Counted from the first letter of the stretch, positions 5,309 through 12,430 are shown. The stretch is 13,493 nt of DNA from SIG440 sp045578305 (GCA_045578305.1 JAZNKA010000007.1:1-13493), one strand, 5' to 3'. Notes: a model not told the origin generated them from the sequence alone. A program made the numbers and translations.

Positions 5309-5328
5309 CGGGCAGGAGGTTTTAAATA

Positions 5329-6474
5329 ATGAATTACAAAAAACTGTTTACTTCAGAATCGGTTACAGAAGGGCATCCCGACAAAATTTCGGACCTTATT
5401 TCTGATGCCATTCTTGATGCTATTTTAGAGCAGGATCCACAGGCGAGGGTTGCCTGCGAGGTTACTGTTACCACAGGCCTTGTGGTTGTTGTAGGCGAAA
5501 TTACAACAAACGCTGTTTTTGATGTTGTTGATATAGTTCGCGAAACTGTAAGGGGCGTTGGCTATACAAGAGCAAAGTATGGCTTTGACTGCGACACCTG
5601 CGGCGTTGTATGTGCTTTGGACAAGCAGTCACCCGATATCGCATTGGGCGTTGACCGTGATGGCGCGGGCGATCAGGGCATGATGTTTGGATATGCTTGC
5701 GACGAAACCCCCGAGTTTATGCCAATGGCAATCCACCTTGCGCACAAAATGGCAAGAAAATTGACAAGTGTAAGAAAAAGTGGAGAGCTTTCGTACTTAA
5801 GACCTGATGGCAAAACTCAGGTTACGGTTGAATATGACGAAGACGGCAAGGTAAAGCGTATAGACGCAATCGTTGTTTCGACCCAGCACGATCCAAATGT
5901 TGATATGACTCAGCTTGGGGCAGATATTTTGAATGCTGTTATCAAGCCTACCGTGCCGGCAGAGCTTATGGACAGCGAGACAAAAATCTTTATCAACCCG
6001 ACCGGCAGATTCGTTGTCGGTGGTCCGCAGGGTGATTCGGGACACACCGGCCGAAAGATTATTGTTGATACTTATGGTGGTTATGCAAGGCATGGCGGAG
6101 GTGCTTTTTCGGGCAAGGACCCGACAAAGGTTGACCGAAGTGCGGCGTATATGGCAAGATATGTTGCAAAAAATGTTGTTGCGGCAGGGCTTGCAAAAGC
6201 GTGCGAGGTTCAGCTTGCATACGCAATCGGGGTTGCCGAGCCGGTGTCTGTCAGAATTGACACATTTGGAACGAGCGTTTTGAGCGAAGAAAAGATTTCG
6301 GAGATGGTTACCAAGGTGTTTGACCTGACCCCAAGCGGAATAATAAAAACCCTTGATTTAAGACGACCGATTTACAAGCAGACAGCGGCTTACGGACATT
6401 TTGGACGCGGGGATGCAAATCTCCCCTGGGAAAAACTTGATAAGGTTGAAGAACTTAAAGAATTGGCAAAATAA
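5329..6474 (+). CDS. metK: S-adenosylmethionine synthase
   Basis: A 381-residue methionine adenosyltransferase making S-adenosylmethionine from methionine and ATP; normal family length is about 380-400. Conserved blocks in order are TSESVTEGHPDKISD at 8-22 with the catalytic His16, GEITT at 56-60, LGVDRDGAGDQGMMFGYA at 106-123 (the GAGDQG signature), LRPDGKTQVT at 157-166, INPTGRFVVGGPQGDSGHTG at 222-241, the glycine loop HGGGAFSGKDPTKVDRSAAY at 255-274, and PIYKQTAAYGHFGR at 347-360. No inactivating change is seen. Start ATG 5329 has AGGAGG 9 bases upstream. The product feeds all methyltransferases, including the RlmD-type enzyme encoded downstream, though TrmFO uses folate instead. The leader of about 75 nt is too short for a SAM-I riboswitch. 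Confidence 0.98.
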   Translation: MNYKKLFTSESVTEGHPDKISDLISDAILDAILEQDPQARVACEVTVTTGLVVVVGEITTNAVFDVVDIVRETVRGVGYTRAKYGFDCDTCGVVCALDKQSPDIALGVDRDGAGDQGMMFGYACDETPEFMPMAIHLAHKMARKLTSVRKSGELSYLRPDGKTQVTVEYDEDGKVKRIDAIVVSTQHDPNVDMTQLGADILNAVIKPTVPAELMDSETKIFINPTGRFVVGGPQGDSGHTGRKIIVDTYGGYARHGGGAFSGKDPTKVDRSAAYMARYVAKNVVAAGLAKACEVQLAYAIGVAEPVSVRIDTFGTSVLSEEKISEMVTKVFDLTPSGIIKTLDLRRPIYKQTAAYGHFGRGDANLPWEKLDKVEELKELAK

Positions 6475-6507
6475 AATATAAATCTGTTTAGAAGGGATTT
6501 GTTTAAT

Positions 6508-6960
6508 ATGAAAAAAATAGTTTCACTTGTTTTGGCAATTTGCATGGCACTTTCGTGCACAGCAGTTTTTGCGGCAAATACCGAAATCGTTATCAACGGC
6601 GAAAAGGCAGTTATCGACGAGGGCATGGGCAAGATTGTCGAAAAGCAGGAACGCACTTTTGTTCCGGTAAGATTTTTGCTTCAGTATCTTGGTTTTACTG
6701 TTGACTGGGACGAAGCTACACAGACAGTTCTTGGCATCAACGAGGCAGGCGACAGCTTTTTGGCTCAAATTGGAAACAACAAGTTGTTTTACTTCACCGG
6801 TGGCGGACAAACAGTCGAGACAATAGAAATGGACGTTGAACCATTCCTTGATACCAAAGAGTTCAGAACCTATGTGCCACTGAGATTTCTTGCTGAGGCA
6901 ATGGGTTATGATGTAGGTTGGGACGGCGAGACCGAAACTGTAACATTGACAAAAGAATAA
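6508..6960 (+). CDS. Secreted protein with copper amine oxidase N-terminal-like (stalk) domain
   Basis: A 150-residue predicted exported protein. Residues 1-22 form a classic signal peptide (KK, a hydrophobic core, then a probable cleavage after AVFA). The mature part is almost entirely one Cu_amine_oxidN1-type domain: two related motifs, RTFVPVRFLLQYLGFTVDWD near 49-68 and RTYVPLRFLAEAMGYDVGWD near 120-139, each followed by strands ending in TVLGI or TVTLT. The fold is abundant in clostridial surface proteins where it has nothing to do with copper oxidation and probably binds cell wall or mediates contacts. The start is ATG 6508 with GAAGGGA at 6491-6497; an in-frame TTG at 6499 is only one base from that site and is unlikely. 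It follows metK by 33 bases and may be cotranscribed with it. A terminator follows. Confidence 0.85.
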   Translation: MKKIVSLVLAICMALSCTAVFAANTEIVINGEKAVIDEGMGKIVEKQERTFVPVRFLLQYLGFTVDWDEATQTVLGINEAGDSFLAQIGNNKLFYFTGGGQTVETIEMDVEPFLDTKEFRTYVPLRFLAEAMGYDVGWDGETETVTLTKE

Positions 6961-6969
6961 GAGAAAAAA

Positions 6970-7012
6970 CGGGAGGGCAAAACGGCAAAAGGTCTTGCCC
7001 GCCCGCTTTGTT
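6970..7012 (+). terminator. Terminator after the secreted protein gene
   Basis: CGGG-A-GGGCAA (6970-6980) pairs with TTGCCC-G-CCCG (6995-7005), one A-G mismatch, 14-nt loop, followed by CTTTGTTT. The U-tract is interrupted, so some read-through into recR is likely; no clear promoter was seen between it and recR. Confidence 0.75.
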
Positions 7013-7057
7013 TAAGAAAAGAAAATTCAAAACAACAGATGAAAGGCTTTTTTGCAA

Positions 7058-7657
7058 ATGGATTACTATGTTTCACCGCTTCAAAACTTAATAGACGAAT
7101 TCCGCAAGCTTCCGGGTATAGGCTCCAAAACGGCTCAAAGGCTTGCTTATCATGTCCTCAATCTGCCCGAGGAAAAAGCTCTTCGGTTTTCCGAGGCGAT
7201 TGTCGAGGCGAAAAAGCGGATTACCTATTGCAAGGTGTGCCAGAATTTTTCGGACAGCGAGGTTTGCTCGGTCTGTGCCAATCCCGCAAGGGACCAGTCG
7301 CTTATCTGTGTGGTGGAAAACCCCAGGGATGTAATCCAGATGGAAAAGACCAACGAGTTTAAGGGCGTTTATCATGTTTTGCACGGTGCAATTTCACCGA
7401 TGGACAACATAGGCCCTGAGGACATACGGATAAAGGAGCTTATGACAAGAGTTTCAGGCGGCGAAGTGCAGGAAGTCATTATGGCGACCAACCCCAATCT
7501 CGAGGGCGAGACTACTGCTATGTATATTTCCAAACTGCTTAAACCGTTTGGGATAAAGACAACCAGAATTGCGCACGGCGTACCTGTTGGCGGCGAGCTT
7601 GAATATGCCGATGAGGTCACCCTTGCCCGTGCGATACTCGGCAGGGTGGAACTGTGA
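7058..7657 (+). CDS. recR: Recombination mediator protein RecR
   Basis: A 199-residue RecR, the usual length. It helps load RecA at gaps and breaks together with RecO and, in many bacteria, RecF. Features in order: helix-hairpin-helix LPGIGSKTAQRLAYHVL at 18-34, a four-cysteine zinc finger with Cys58, Cys61, Cys70 and Cys73, the Toprim domain starting LICVVENPRDV at 82-92, the motif YHVLHGAISPMDNIGPEDI at 105-123, and IMATNPNLEGETTAMYIS then IAHGVPVGGELEYADEVTLA at the C-terminus. I use ATG 7058 (MDYYVSPLQ), which matches the usual RecR N-terminus; TTG 7052 is also in frame, and the only ribosome-like site (GAAAGG, 7041-7046) is weak. In many Firmicutes recR follows dnaX and an EbfC-family gene; here those are absent. 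The last base of its stop is the first base of the next start. Confidence 0.97.
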   Translation: MDYYVSPLQNLIDEFRKLPGIGSKTAQRLAYHVLNLPEEKALRFSEAIVEAKKRITYCKVCQNFSDSEVCSVCANPARDQSLICVVENPRDVIQMEKTNEFKGVYHVLHGAISPMDNIGPEDIRIKELMTRVSGGEVQEVIMATNPNLEGETTAMYISKLLKPFGIKTTRIAHGVPVGGELEYADEVTLARAILGRVEL

Positions 7658-8412
7658 TGAAAGAGTGGATAATTCAAAAAGCAAATGAGCTGGGAATCCA
7701 AAAAATAGGGTTTTCAAAAAATTCGGTGGTTGCCTTGTTCCCTTATTTTGTCGGGGATGAAGACGGAAATCTTTCGATGTATGCAAGGTGCATCGACTAC
7801 CATATCGTTGCAGAAGAAAAACTGAAACAGCTTGCAGTAGTGCTTGAAGAGCTTGGCGCCGAAACCGAAATTCATGTAGACAAAGGAAATTACAACGACC
7901 GGCAAGCTGCATACGAGGCAGGACTTGGGTTTTATGGCATAAACGGAATGCTTATAAGCCCCGGGTATGGTTCGTATTTTTTTATCGGTCAGATAATTCA
8001 TAACCTGCAGATTGAGCCGGACACCCCCGATGGCCGCGAGTGTCTTTCGTGCGGCAGATGCGAAAGAGAGTGCCCGGGCAAAGCAATTTCGGGCAGCAAG
8101 GTAAACACAGAGAAATGTCTGTCGCAGATAACACAAAAACGCGGTGAGTTGACAGAAAACGAACAACTGCTTATCAAAACAAAAGGTACCTGTTGGGGTT
8201 GCGATATATGCCAAAAGGTTTGTCCGCACAATCGGGGACTTTCCACAACCGCCATCCCCGAGTTTTTGCAAGGAAGGATAACAACGCTTAAGGCGGAAGA
8301 TATAGAGGGACTTTCAAACAAAGAATTTAAAGAAAAATACGGCAGATACGCATTCAGCTGGCGCGGCAAATCCGTACTTTTGAGGAATTTGAGGATATAT
8401 GAAGAAGAATGA
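7657..8412 (+). CDS. queG: QueG-like epoxyqueuosine reductase, short form
   Basis: A 251-residue iron-sulfur protein. QueG reduces epoxyqueuosine to queuosine in tRNA with cobalamin and two [4Fe-4S] clusters. Residues 40-125 resemble the cobalamin-binding domain (LSMYARCIDYHIV, then EIHVDKGNYNDRQAAYEAGLGFYGIN with Asp75 at the place of the catalytic Asp, then YFFIGQIIHNL). Eight cysteines form the two-cluster ferredoxin part: Cys129, 132, 135, 139 and Cys179, 182, 185, 189. The C-terminal HEAT-repeat domain of full-length QueG (about 370-390 residues) is missing: the protein ends just after YAFSWRGKSVLLRNLRI, and the N-terminal domain is also short. No frameshift is evident; the next gene overlaps the last 14 bases. 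ATG 7657 shares its A with the recR stop, GGGTGG lying 7 bases upstream. It could be a compact QueG or a related reductase of another substrate. Confidence 0.8.
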   Translation: MKEWIIQKANELGIQKIGFSKNSVVALFPYFVGDEDGNLSMYARCIDYHIVAEEKLKQLAVVLEELGAETEIHVDKGNYNDRQAAYEAGLGFYGINGMLISPGYGSYFFIGQIIHNLQIEPDTPDGRECLSCGRCERECPGKAISGSKVNTEKCLSQITQKRGELTENEQLLIKTKGTCWGCDICQKVCPHNRGLSTTAIPEFLQGRITTLKAEDIEGLSNKEFKEKYGRYAFSWRGKSVLLRNLRIYEEE

Positions 8413-9724
8413 CATTTTTGAAATCGAAATAACAGGCATAACAGACGAGGGTGACGGAGTCGGAAGAGCCGAGGGTATGGCGGTGTTTGTTCCGTATGCT
8501 CTTGTGGGCGAGACTGCAAGAGTTACAATCGTCAAGGTGCTCAAAAATTATGCTGTTGGCAAATTGATGGAGGTTACTAATCCGTCGCCAAGCCGGATTA
8601 AAGCTGAGTGTCCGTATTTTTACAAATGTGGCGGATGCAGGTTTTGGCACACAGATTACGAGACCGAGCTTGAATACAAGCGACAAAAGGTGGAGGACTG
8701 CCTCAGGCGCATAGGCGGCTTTGATGTGGCAGTTCCCAAAACTCTGGGCGCAAAGGAGCCCCATGGCTATCGCAACAAGGGACAGTTCCCGGTAAGCCGC
8801 GACGGCATAGGGATATATGCAAAACATTCGCATCGGGTTATAGACATTGATGGCTGCATAATTCAGGACGAGACAAACCCCGAGGTAATTGGCTGCGTGC
8901 GCGACTGGATGGCAGAGTTTGACATCGAGCCTTACGACGAAGAAACCGGCAAGGGCTGTATCAGGCACATCTACACCCGCTCAGGTGACAGCGGCAAGCT
9001 GGTGTGCATTGTCACCAATTGCGAAAAAATTCCGCACGCGGAAGAACTTGTAAAAGCCTTGCGCGAACGGGTAACCGGACTTTCAGGCGTTTTGCAGAAC
9101 TTTAACAACAAAAAGACCAATGTGGTGCTTGGAACACGCTTTCGAACGCTTTGGGGTGAGGATTTTGTGACCGACACCCTTGGCGAATGTCGCTTTCGGA
9201 TATCACCGCTTTCGTTTTATCAGGTCAACAAAGCACAGACCGAGGTGCTTTACGGCAAAGCGGCAGAGTTTGCGCAGCTTTCGGGCGGCGAGGTTGTGTG
9301 GGACTTGTATTGCGGTATCGGCACAATAGGTCAGTTTATGGCAAGCCGTGCCAAAAAGATAATCGGGATCGAGGTTGTGCCTCAGGCGATTGAAAATGCA
9401 AAGGAGAATGCCAAGCTCAACGGAATCCAAAATGCCGAATACTACTGTGGCACCGCTGAAGAACTTGCTCCAAAACTGAAGGGCGAAAAGCCCGATGTGG
9501 TAATCCTTGACCCACCGCGAAAGGGCTGTGACGAAAGCCTGCTTAAAACAGTGGCAAAGACAGAGGCAAAAAGGATTGTATATGTGTCGTGCAAACCGTC
9601 AACGCTTGCAAGGGACTTGAAAATTTTAAAAACGCTTGGCTACAATTTGGAAAAAGTTCAGCCGGTGGATTTGTTTCCAAGAACTCATCATGTCGAATGT
9701 GTCGCTTTGCTGACTAAGATTTAA
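8399..9724 (+). CDS. rlmD: 23S rRNA (uracil-C5)-methyltransferase, RlmD/RumA family
   Basis: A 441-residue SAM-dependent RNA methyltransferase, full length for the RumA/RlmCD family that makes 5-methyluridine at U1939 and, in some Firmicutes, also U747 of 23S rRNA. Residues 4-60 are a TRAM RNA-binding domain (EIEITGITDEGDGVGR). Cys71, Cys77, Cys80 and Cys153 are the four ligands of its [4Fe-4S] cluster. The methyltransferase core shows YQVN at 274-277, WDLYCGIGTIGQF at 301-313 for SAM, ILDPPRKG at 369-376, the nucleophile Cys398 in VYVSCKPSTLARDL, and Glu433 in HHVEC as the base. Start ATG 8399 overlaps the previous gene by 14 bases; GAGGA occurs at 8391 (3 bases away) and 8382 (12 bases), so translational coupling is likely. 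It ends a three-gene operon with recR and the queG-like gene. Which uridines it targets cannot be told. Confidence 0.93.
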   Translation: MKKNDIFEIEITGITDEGDGVGRAEGMAVFVPYALVGETARVTIVKVLKNYAVGKLMEVTNPSPSRIKAECPYFYKCGGCRFWHTDYETELEYKRQKVEDCLRRIGGFDVAVPKTLGAKEPHGYRNKGQFPVSRDGIGIYAKHSHRVIDIDGCIIQDETNPEVIGCVRDWMAEFDIEPYDEETGKGCIRHIYTRSGDSGKLVCIVTNCEKIPHAEELVKALRERVTGLSGVLQNFNNKKTNVVLGTRFRTLWGEDFVTDTLGECRFRISPLSFYQVNKAQTEVLYGKAAEFAQLSGGEVVWDLYCGIGTIGQFMASRAKKIIGIEVVPQAIENAKENAKLNGIQNAEYYCGTAEELAPKLKGEKPDVVILDPPRKGCDESLLKTVAKTEAKRIVYVSCKPSTLARDLKILKTLGYNLEKVQPVDLFPRTHHVECVALLTKI

Positions 9725-9730
9725 CAATAT

Positions 9731-9764
9731 AAAGGCTGTGATAAATATTTTATCACAGCCTTTT
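9731..9764 (+). terminator. Strong terminator of the recR-queG-rlmD operon
   Basis: AAAGGCTGTGATAAA (9731-9745) and TTTATCACAGCCTTT (9749-9763) form a perfect 15-bp stem with a 3-base loop, ending in TTTT, 7 bases after the rlmD stop. The right arm is repeated at 9976-9992. Confidence 0.9.
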
Positions 9765-9782
9765 AAAGGCGAAGAGAAAATA

Positions 9783-9903
9783 GTGCAGAATGGACAAACT
9801 GAGCCCGAAGGGGTTACCCGAAGGCGTACTTATGTACGCCGAGTGGTGAAGTTTGTCTGTAGTTAAGTGGCATAGAAACAAAACCGCAAATTTTGCGGTT
9901 TTT
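9783..9903 (+). ncRNA. Candidate structured RNA with three-way junction and own terminator
   Basis: The segment folds almost without unpaired bases. P1: GACAAACT (9793-9800) with AGTTTGTC (9850-9857). Inside it, after GAG, P2: CCC-GAAG-GGG (9804-9813). P3 follows directly: TTACC (9814-9818) with GGTGA (9845-9849), an internal loop CGAA/GAGT (9819-9822 and 9841-9844) that could form tandem G-A pairs, then a 7-bp hairpin GGCGTAC-TTAT-GTACGCC (9823-9840). GTGC (9783-9786) may pair with GCAT (9870-9873) outside P1. A terminator ends it at 9903. I see no convincing promoter directly upstream. I do not recognise an Rfam family with confidence. Alternatives are a dispersed palindromic repeat or a 5' element for the sporulation gene, though the terminator argues against the latter unless it is a switch. 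Confidence 0.5.
9880..9903 (+). terminator. Terminator of the candidate RNA
   Basis: AAAACCGC (9880-9887) and GCGGTTTT (9895-9902) pair around AAATTTT, which can add two or more A-T pairs; T's follow through 9903. It closely resembles the eda terminator sequence at 4501. Confidence 0.75.
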
Positions 9904-10051
9904 ACCTTGTTGGGAGTTGTGATGAAGGAGGATATATTTTCAAAACAGTCTATCCCGCCGCTTAACGATCTGCACATTTTATCACAGCCTTTCTTGCATA
10001 AAAATACCAATTGCCCAATATACATTTTAATATATACATACGAAAGGCAAG

Positions 10052-11275
10052 ATGGTTATGAAAAAATACCGGGCAGTGGTTATAGACGGCAAAAAGGTAC
10101 TTAGAAGAATTATAGTGGCGGCAACTGCGGCAATTGTGCTGTCGGTTGGACTGCTTAATATAAAAATCGCAGACATTGATATCTCGGTTGATTCGCAAAA
10201 AATAGCGGAGCGGACTTTAAGCGAAGGCATCCCGCAAATCGCGGTGATGAATTCGGATAGCGATGTTTTGAAAAGCATAGGCGCGCTGCTCAGAAAGTCG
10301 GTCAGCTTTGTGCTTGGATTTGACCCATTCGACCCAAGAACAACAGTTTTTGGACAGGTTCCTCTTATCCAAAGTGTAAGCCGTGGCTTTTTGGCAAGCG
10401 CGGCAAACGCCGATGTCAGCCAGGTCTTCAATCCGGCCGATGCCGACAAAGGCAAGGGCGAAGCCGAGCCAAAGTCGAATGTCGAAGGCACACACCCCAT
10501 CTGTGAGGTGGATTCGTCGCAGGCAAAAACTTTGGGGAACTCAAAAAACAAAATACTTATCCGCAACGAGACGAATTTTGGCATAAATGTCGACGAGTTT
10601 TTAAACGCACCGCTCAAGTTTGATATGAAAGGTGACGGACCCAAGGTACTTATACTGCATACCCACGCGACCGAAAGCTATTCGCCCGAGGGGGCGGTCA
10701 GCTATTCCGCCGACAAAAGCGACCGAAGCACCGACACTGCACAAAATATGGTGGCTGTTGGCGAGGCGGTTAAAAAAGTGTTTGATGATGCGGGAATTCC
10801 GGCAATACACGACAAAACGCTCCACGACCACCCAAGCTTCAACGGCTCGTATGCAAATTCGCTCAAAACTACCGAGCGATACAAAGCCAAATATCCGTCA
10901 ATTTGTGTTGTGCTTGACCTTCATCGCGATGCCTATGTGTATGAAGATGGAAGCAAGGCTAAATTCGTCACTGAAATCGACGGCAAAAAGACAGCACAGC
11001 TTATGCTTGTGGTTGGGACCAACGGCGGCGGACTTGACCATCCCAACTGGCGAGAGAATATGAAGCTTGCCCTGAAACTCCAAAACAAAATAATTTCAAA
11101 GTATCCGCATTTGATGCGCGGCGTAAATTTGCGAAAAGAGAGATTCAACGGGCACACCACCCTGGGCAGTATGATAATCGAGGTTGGCAGCAGCGGCAAT
11201 ACTCTTTCCGAGGCACTCAGGGGGGCAACCCTCGGCGCGAGCGAAATTGCAGATTTCCTGAAGGAACTCAAATAA
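10052..11275 (+). CDS. spoIIP: Stage II sporulation protein P (SpoIIP)
   Basis: A 407-residue membrane-anchored peptidoglycan hydrolase needed for septal thinning and engulfment during sporulation, acting with SpoIID and SpoIIM. Residues 19-36 are one N-terminal membrane anchor after a basic start; the region to about 185 is a variable linker. The catalytic domain shows the family signatures: VLILHTHATESYSPEG at 199-214 (His203, His205), VAVGEAVKKVFDDAGI at 234-249, VVLDLHRDAY at 286-295, GTNGGGLDHPNWRENMKLAL at 322-341, LRKERFNGHTT at 360-370 and MIIEVGSSGNTLSEA at 374-388 with Glu377. Two starts are possible: ATG 10052 and ATG 10058; GAAAGG at 10042-10047 is 4 and 10 bases away, so 10058 (MKKYRAVV) may be the true one. 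In B. subtilis spoIIP lies next to gpr; no gpr is present here. Its presence implies a spore former. Confidence 0.95.
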   Translation: MVMKKYRAVVIDGKKVLRRIIVAATAAIVLSVGLLNIKIADIDISVDSQKIAERTLSEGIPQIAVMNSDSDVLKSIGALLRKSVSFVLGFDPFDPRTTVFGQVPLIQSVSRGFLASAANADVSQVFNPADADKGKGEAEPKSNVEGTHPICEVDSSQAKTLGNSKNKILIRNETNFGINVDEFLNAPLKFDMKGDGPKVLILHTHATESYSPEGAVSYSADKSDRSTDTAQNMVAVGEAVKKVFDDAGIPAIHDKTLHDHPSFNGSYANSLKTTERYKAKYPSICVVLDLHRDAYVYEDGSKAKFVTEIDGKKTAQLMLVVGTNGGGLDHPNWRENMKLALKLQNKIISKYPHLMRGVNLRKERFNGHTTLGSMIIEVGSSGNTLSEALRGATLGASEIADFLKELK

Positions 11276-11278
11276 ACG

Positions 11279-11309
11279 AAAAGCACCCTGAATACAGCGG
11301 TGCTTTTTT
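11279..11309 (+). terminator. Terminator of spoIIP
   Basis: AAAAGCACC (11279-11287) pairs with GGTGCTTTT (11299-11307), with CTG/CAG extending the stem inside, followed by T's to 11309. Confidence 0.88.
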
Positions 11310-11359
11310 ACATAATATTGATTGTAGCAAAAAATCAGTCAAAGGAAGGAAGTCAAAAA

Positions 11360-12265
11360 ATGAAAAACCACAGACCCTATACATACGATGTTCTAAAAGA
11401 CGACATTGACGAACTAAAACAAAAGTTCCCCGAACTTAAGGTCGGCAGCATAGGCTGTTCGGTTTGGGGCAAGGAGCTTTTTTGCCTGCAACTTGGAAGC
11501 GGAAAATCAAAAATTTTATACAATGGCGCGCATCACGGGATGGAATGGATAACCTCGGCGCTTTTGATGCAATTTGCCAGGGCGTATCTCGATGCTGAGC
11601 AAAGCGGCTGTGCACTAAGCGGTTTTAATGTTGCGGCGCTCAGCAGACGCTCGACCTTGTTTGTCGTGCCGATGCTTAACCCCGACGGAGTCAGACTCTC
11701 AGCGTTGGGGTTGCCTGATTATCTTGATGTGGCTACAAAGCAGCGGCTGCTCAGACAAAACGGGTCGGCAGATTTTGAAAAATGGCAGGCAAATGCAAAC
11801 GGGGTCGACCTCAACCACAACTATGATGCAATGTGGCAAAAATCAAAAGAGATGGAAAGAGAATACGGAATATACTCGCCGGGACCCACTCGATTTTCGG
11901 GCACCCACGCCGAATCCGAGCCCGAAAGCCGAGCACTTGCTGATTTTACAAGGGATAACGAAATCGACCTTGCAATTGCTTTTCACAGCCAGGGTAAGGT
12001 GATTTATCATGGATTTATGGGCAAAGAACCCGGGAATTCGCTTAAAATAGCAAGGGCGTTCACCCGGATTTCGCCGTATCAGCTTGACCGTGCCGAGGGA
12101 ATAGCCTCATACGGTGGTTACAAGGACTGGTTTGTTGACAAAATGGATCGGCCCGGCTACACAGTCGAAGTTGGCGTCGGGCAAAATCCTCTGCCGTTTT
12201 CGGATTTGCCCAAAATCTATGCCGAGACCCTCCCCATTATGCTTGGCGCAATGACCGTGGCGTAG
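11360..12265 (+). CDS. M14-family zinc peptidase, probable gamma-D-glutamyl-meso-DAP peptidase
   Basis: A 301-residue M14 (carboxypeptidase A clan) metallopeptidase. Zinc ligands are His59 and Glu62 in NGAHHGMEW (an HxxE motif) and His209 in IAFHSQG; the general base is Glu270 in GYTVEVGVGQ. The segment NGVDLNHNYDAMW at 147-159 has His where classical carboxypeptidases have Arg (DLNRN); as I recall this DLNHN form is typical of endopeptidase I of Lysinibacillus sphaericus and its relatives, which cut gamma-D-Glu-meso-diaminopimelate bonds in cell-wall peptides. There is no signal peptide or LysM domain, so it is probably cytoplasmic and may act on wall peptides being recycled, or in the mother cell. 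ATG 11360 is chosen over the upstream frame because AAGGAAGGA at 11342-11350 lies 9 bases before it. It follows spoIIP by 84 bases, with a terminator between. Confidence 0.87.
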   Translation: MKNHRPYTYDVLKDDIDELKQKFPELKVGSIGCSVWGKELFCLQLGSGKSKILYNGAHHGMEWITSALLMQFARAYLDAEQSGCALSGFNVAALSRRSTLFVVPMLNPDGVRLSALGLPDYLDVATKQRLLRQNGSADFEKWQANANGVDLNHNYDAMWQKSKEMEREYGIYSPGPTRFSGTHAESEPESRALADFTRDNEIDLAIAFHSQGKVIYHGFMGKEPGNSLKIARAFTRISPYQLDRAEGIASYGGYKDWFVDKMDRPGYTVEVGVGQNPLPFSDLPKIYAETLPIMLGAMTVA

Positions 12266-12430
12266 CAGGGGGCGATGCCCACATCGACCCGAAATATTAC
12301 GGTTCGTCGAGGAGGCCGAACCCTACAAAATTTTCAATCGGGAGAACCGTCCCCTCGATTGGACCCTTGATTGATGCCCCTGATTGGCCCCTGATTGGCA
12401 ATTTGTAGGGGCGAACTGTGATCGCCCGCA
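12266..12430. repeat. Intergenic cluster of palindromic and tandem micro-repeats
   Basis: The spacer between the M14 peptidase and trmFO has no gene. It holds two related GC-rich palindromes: GGGCGAT/ATCGaCCC (12270-12290) and GGGCGA/TCGCCC (12409-12427). It also has an inverted pair GGTTCG/CGAACC (12301-12322), arms CCCTACAAAATT (12321-12332) and AATTTGTAGGG (12400-12410), and a tandem run in which CCCCTGATTGG occurs twice exactly (12377-12387 and 12388-12398) after two diverged copies. The GTAGGGGCGA...TCGCCCG form is of the REP/MITE-like type I associate with many gut Clostridia genomes; copy number cannot be judged from one window. Confidence 0.65.

Larger units (their letters stand above)
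9747..9992 (+). repeat. 17-bp direct repeat enclosing the structured-RNA segment
   Basis: ATTTTATCACAGCCTTT occurs at 9747-9763 and again at 9976-9992. The first copy is the right arm of the rlmD terminator. Between the copies lies about 210 bp holding the predicted RNA and a second terminator. The second copy can also pair with the terminator left arm (9731-9745), which would close the whole segment into one large hairpin of about 260 nt. This could mark an inserted repeat element, or a duplicated terminator. No open frame here looks like a real gene; the stretch 9904-9975 contains an SD-like AAGGAGG at 9924-9930 but no sensible start follows it. Confidence 0.7.

Noticed and set aside
5251..5328. 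SAM-I or SMK-box riboswitch before metK
   Set aside because: The leader is short, with a single hairpin and no conserved multi-helix core or anti-Shine-Dalgarno sequence.
8399..8412. Frameshift at the queG-like end that would merge with the next gene
   Set aside because: The downstream frame starts a complete TRAM domain of an RNA methyltransferase, so the overlap is ordinary translational coupling.
9853..10104. 83-codon plus-strand frame and a 90-codon minus-strand frame between rlmD and spoIIP
   Set aside because: Both run through strong terminators and palindromes; the plus-strand frame overlaps the spoIIP start, and neither has a proper ribosome site.
10052..12265. spoIIP and the M14 peptidase as one operon
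   Set aside because: A good terminator lies between them at 11279-11309, so cotranscription is not supported, though a functional link in sporulation remains possible.
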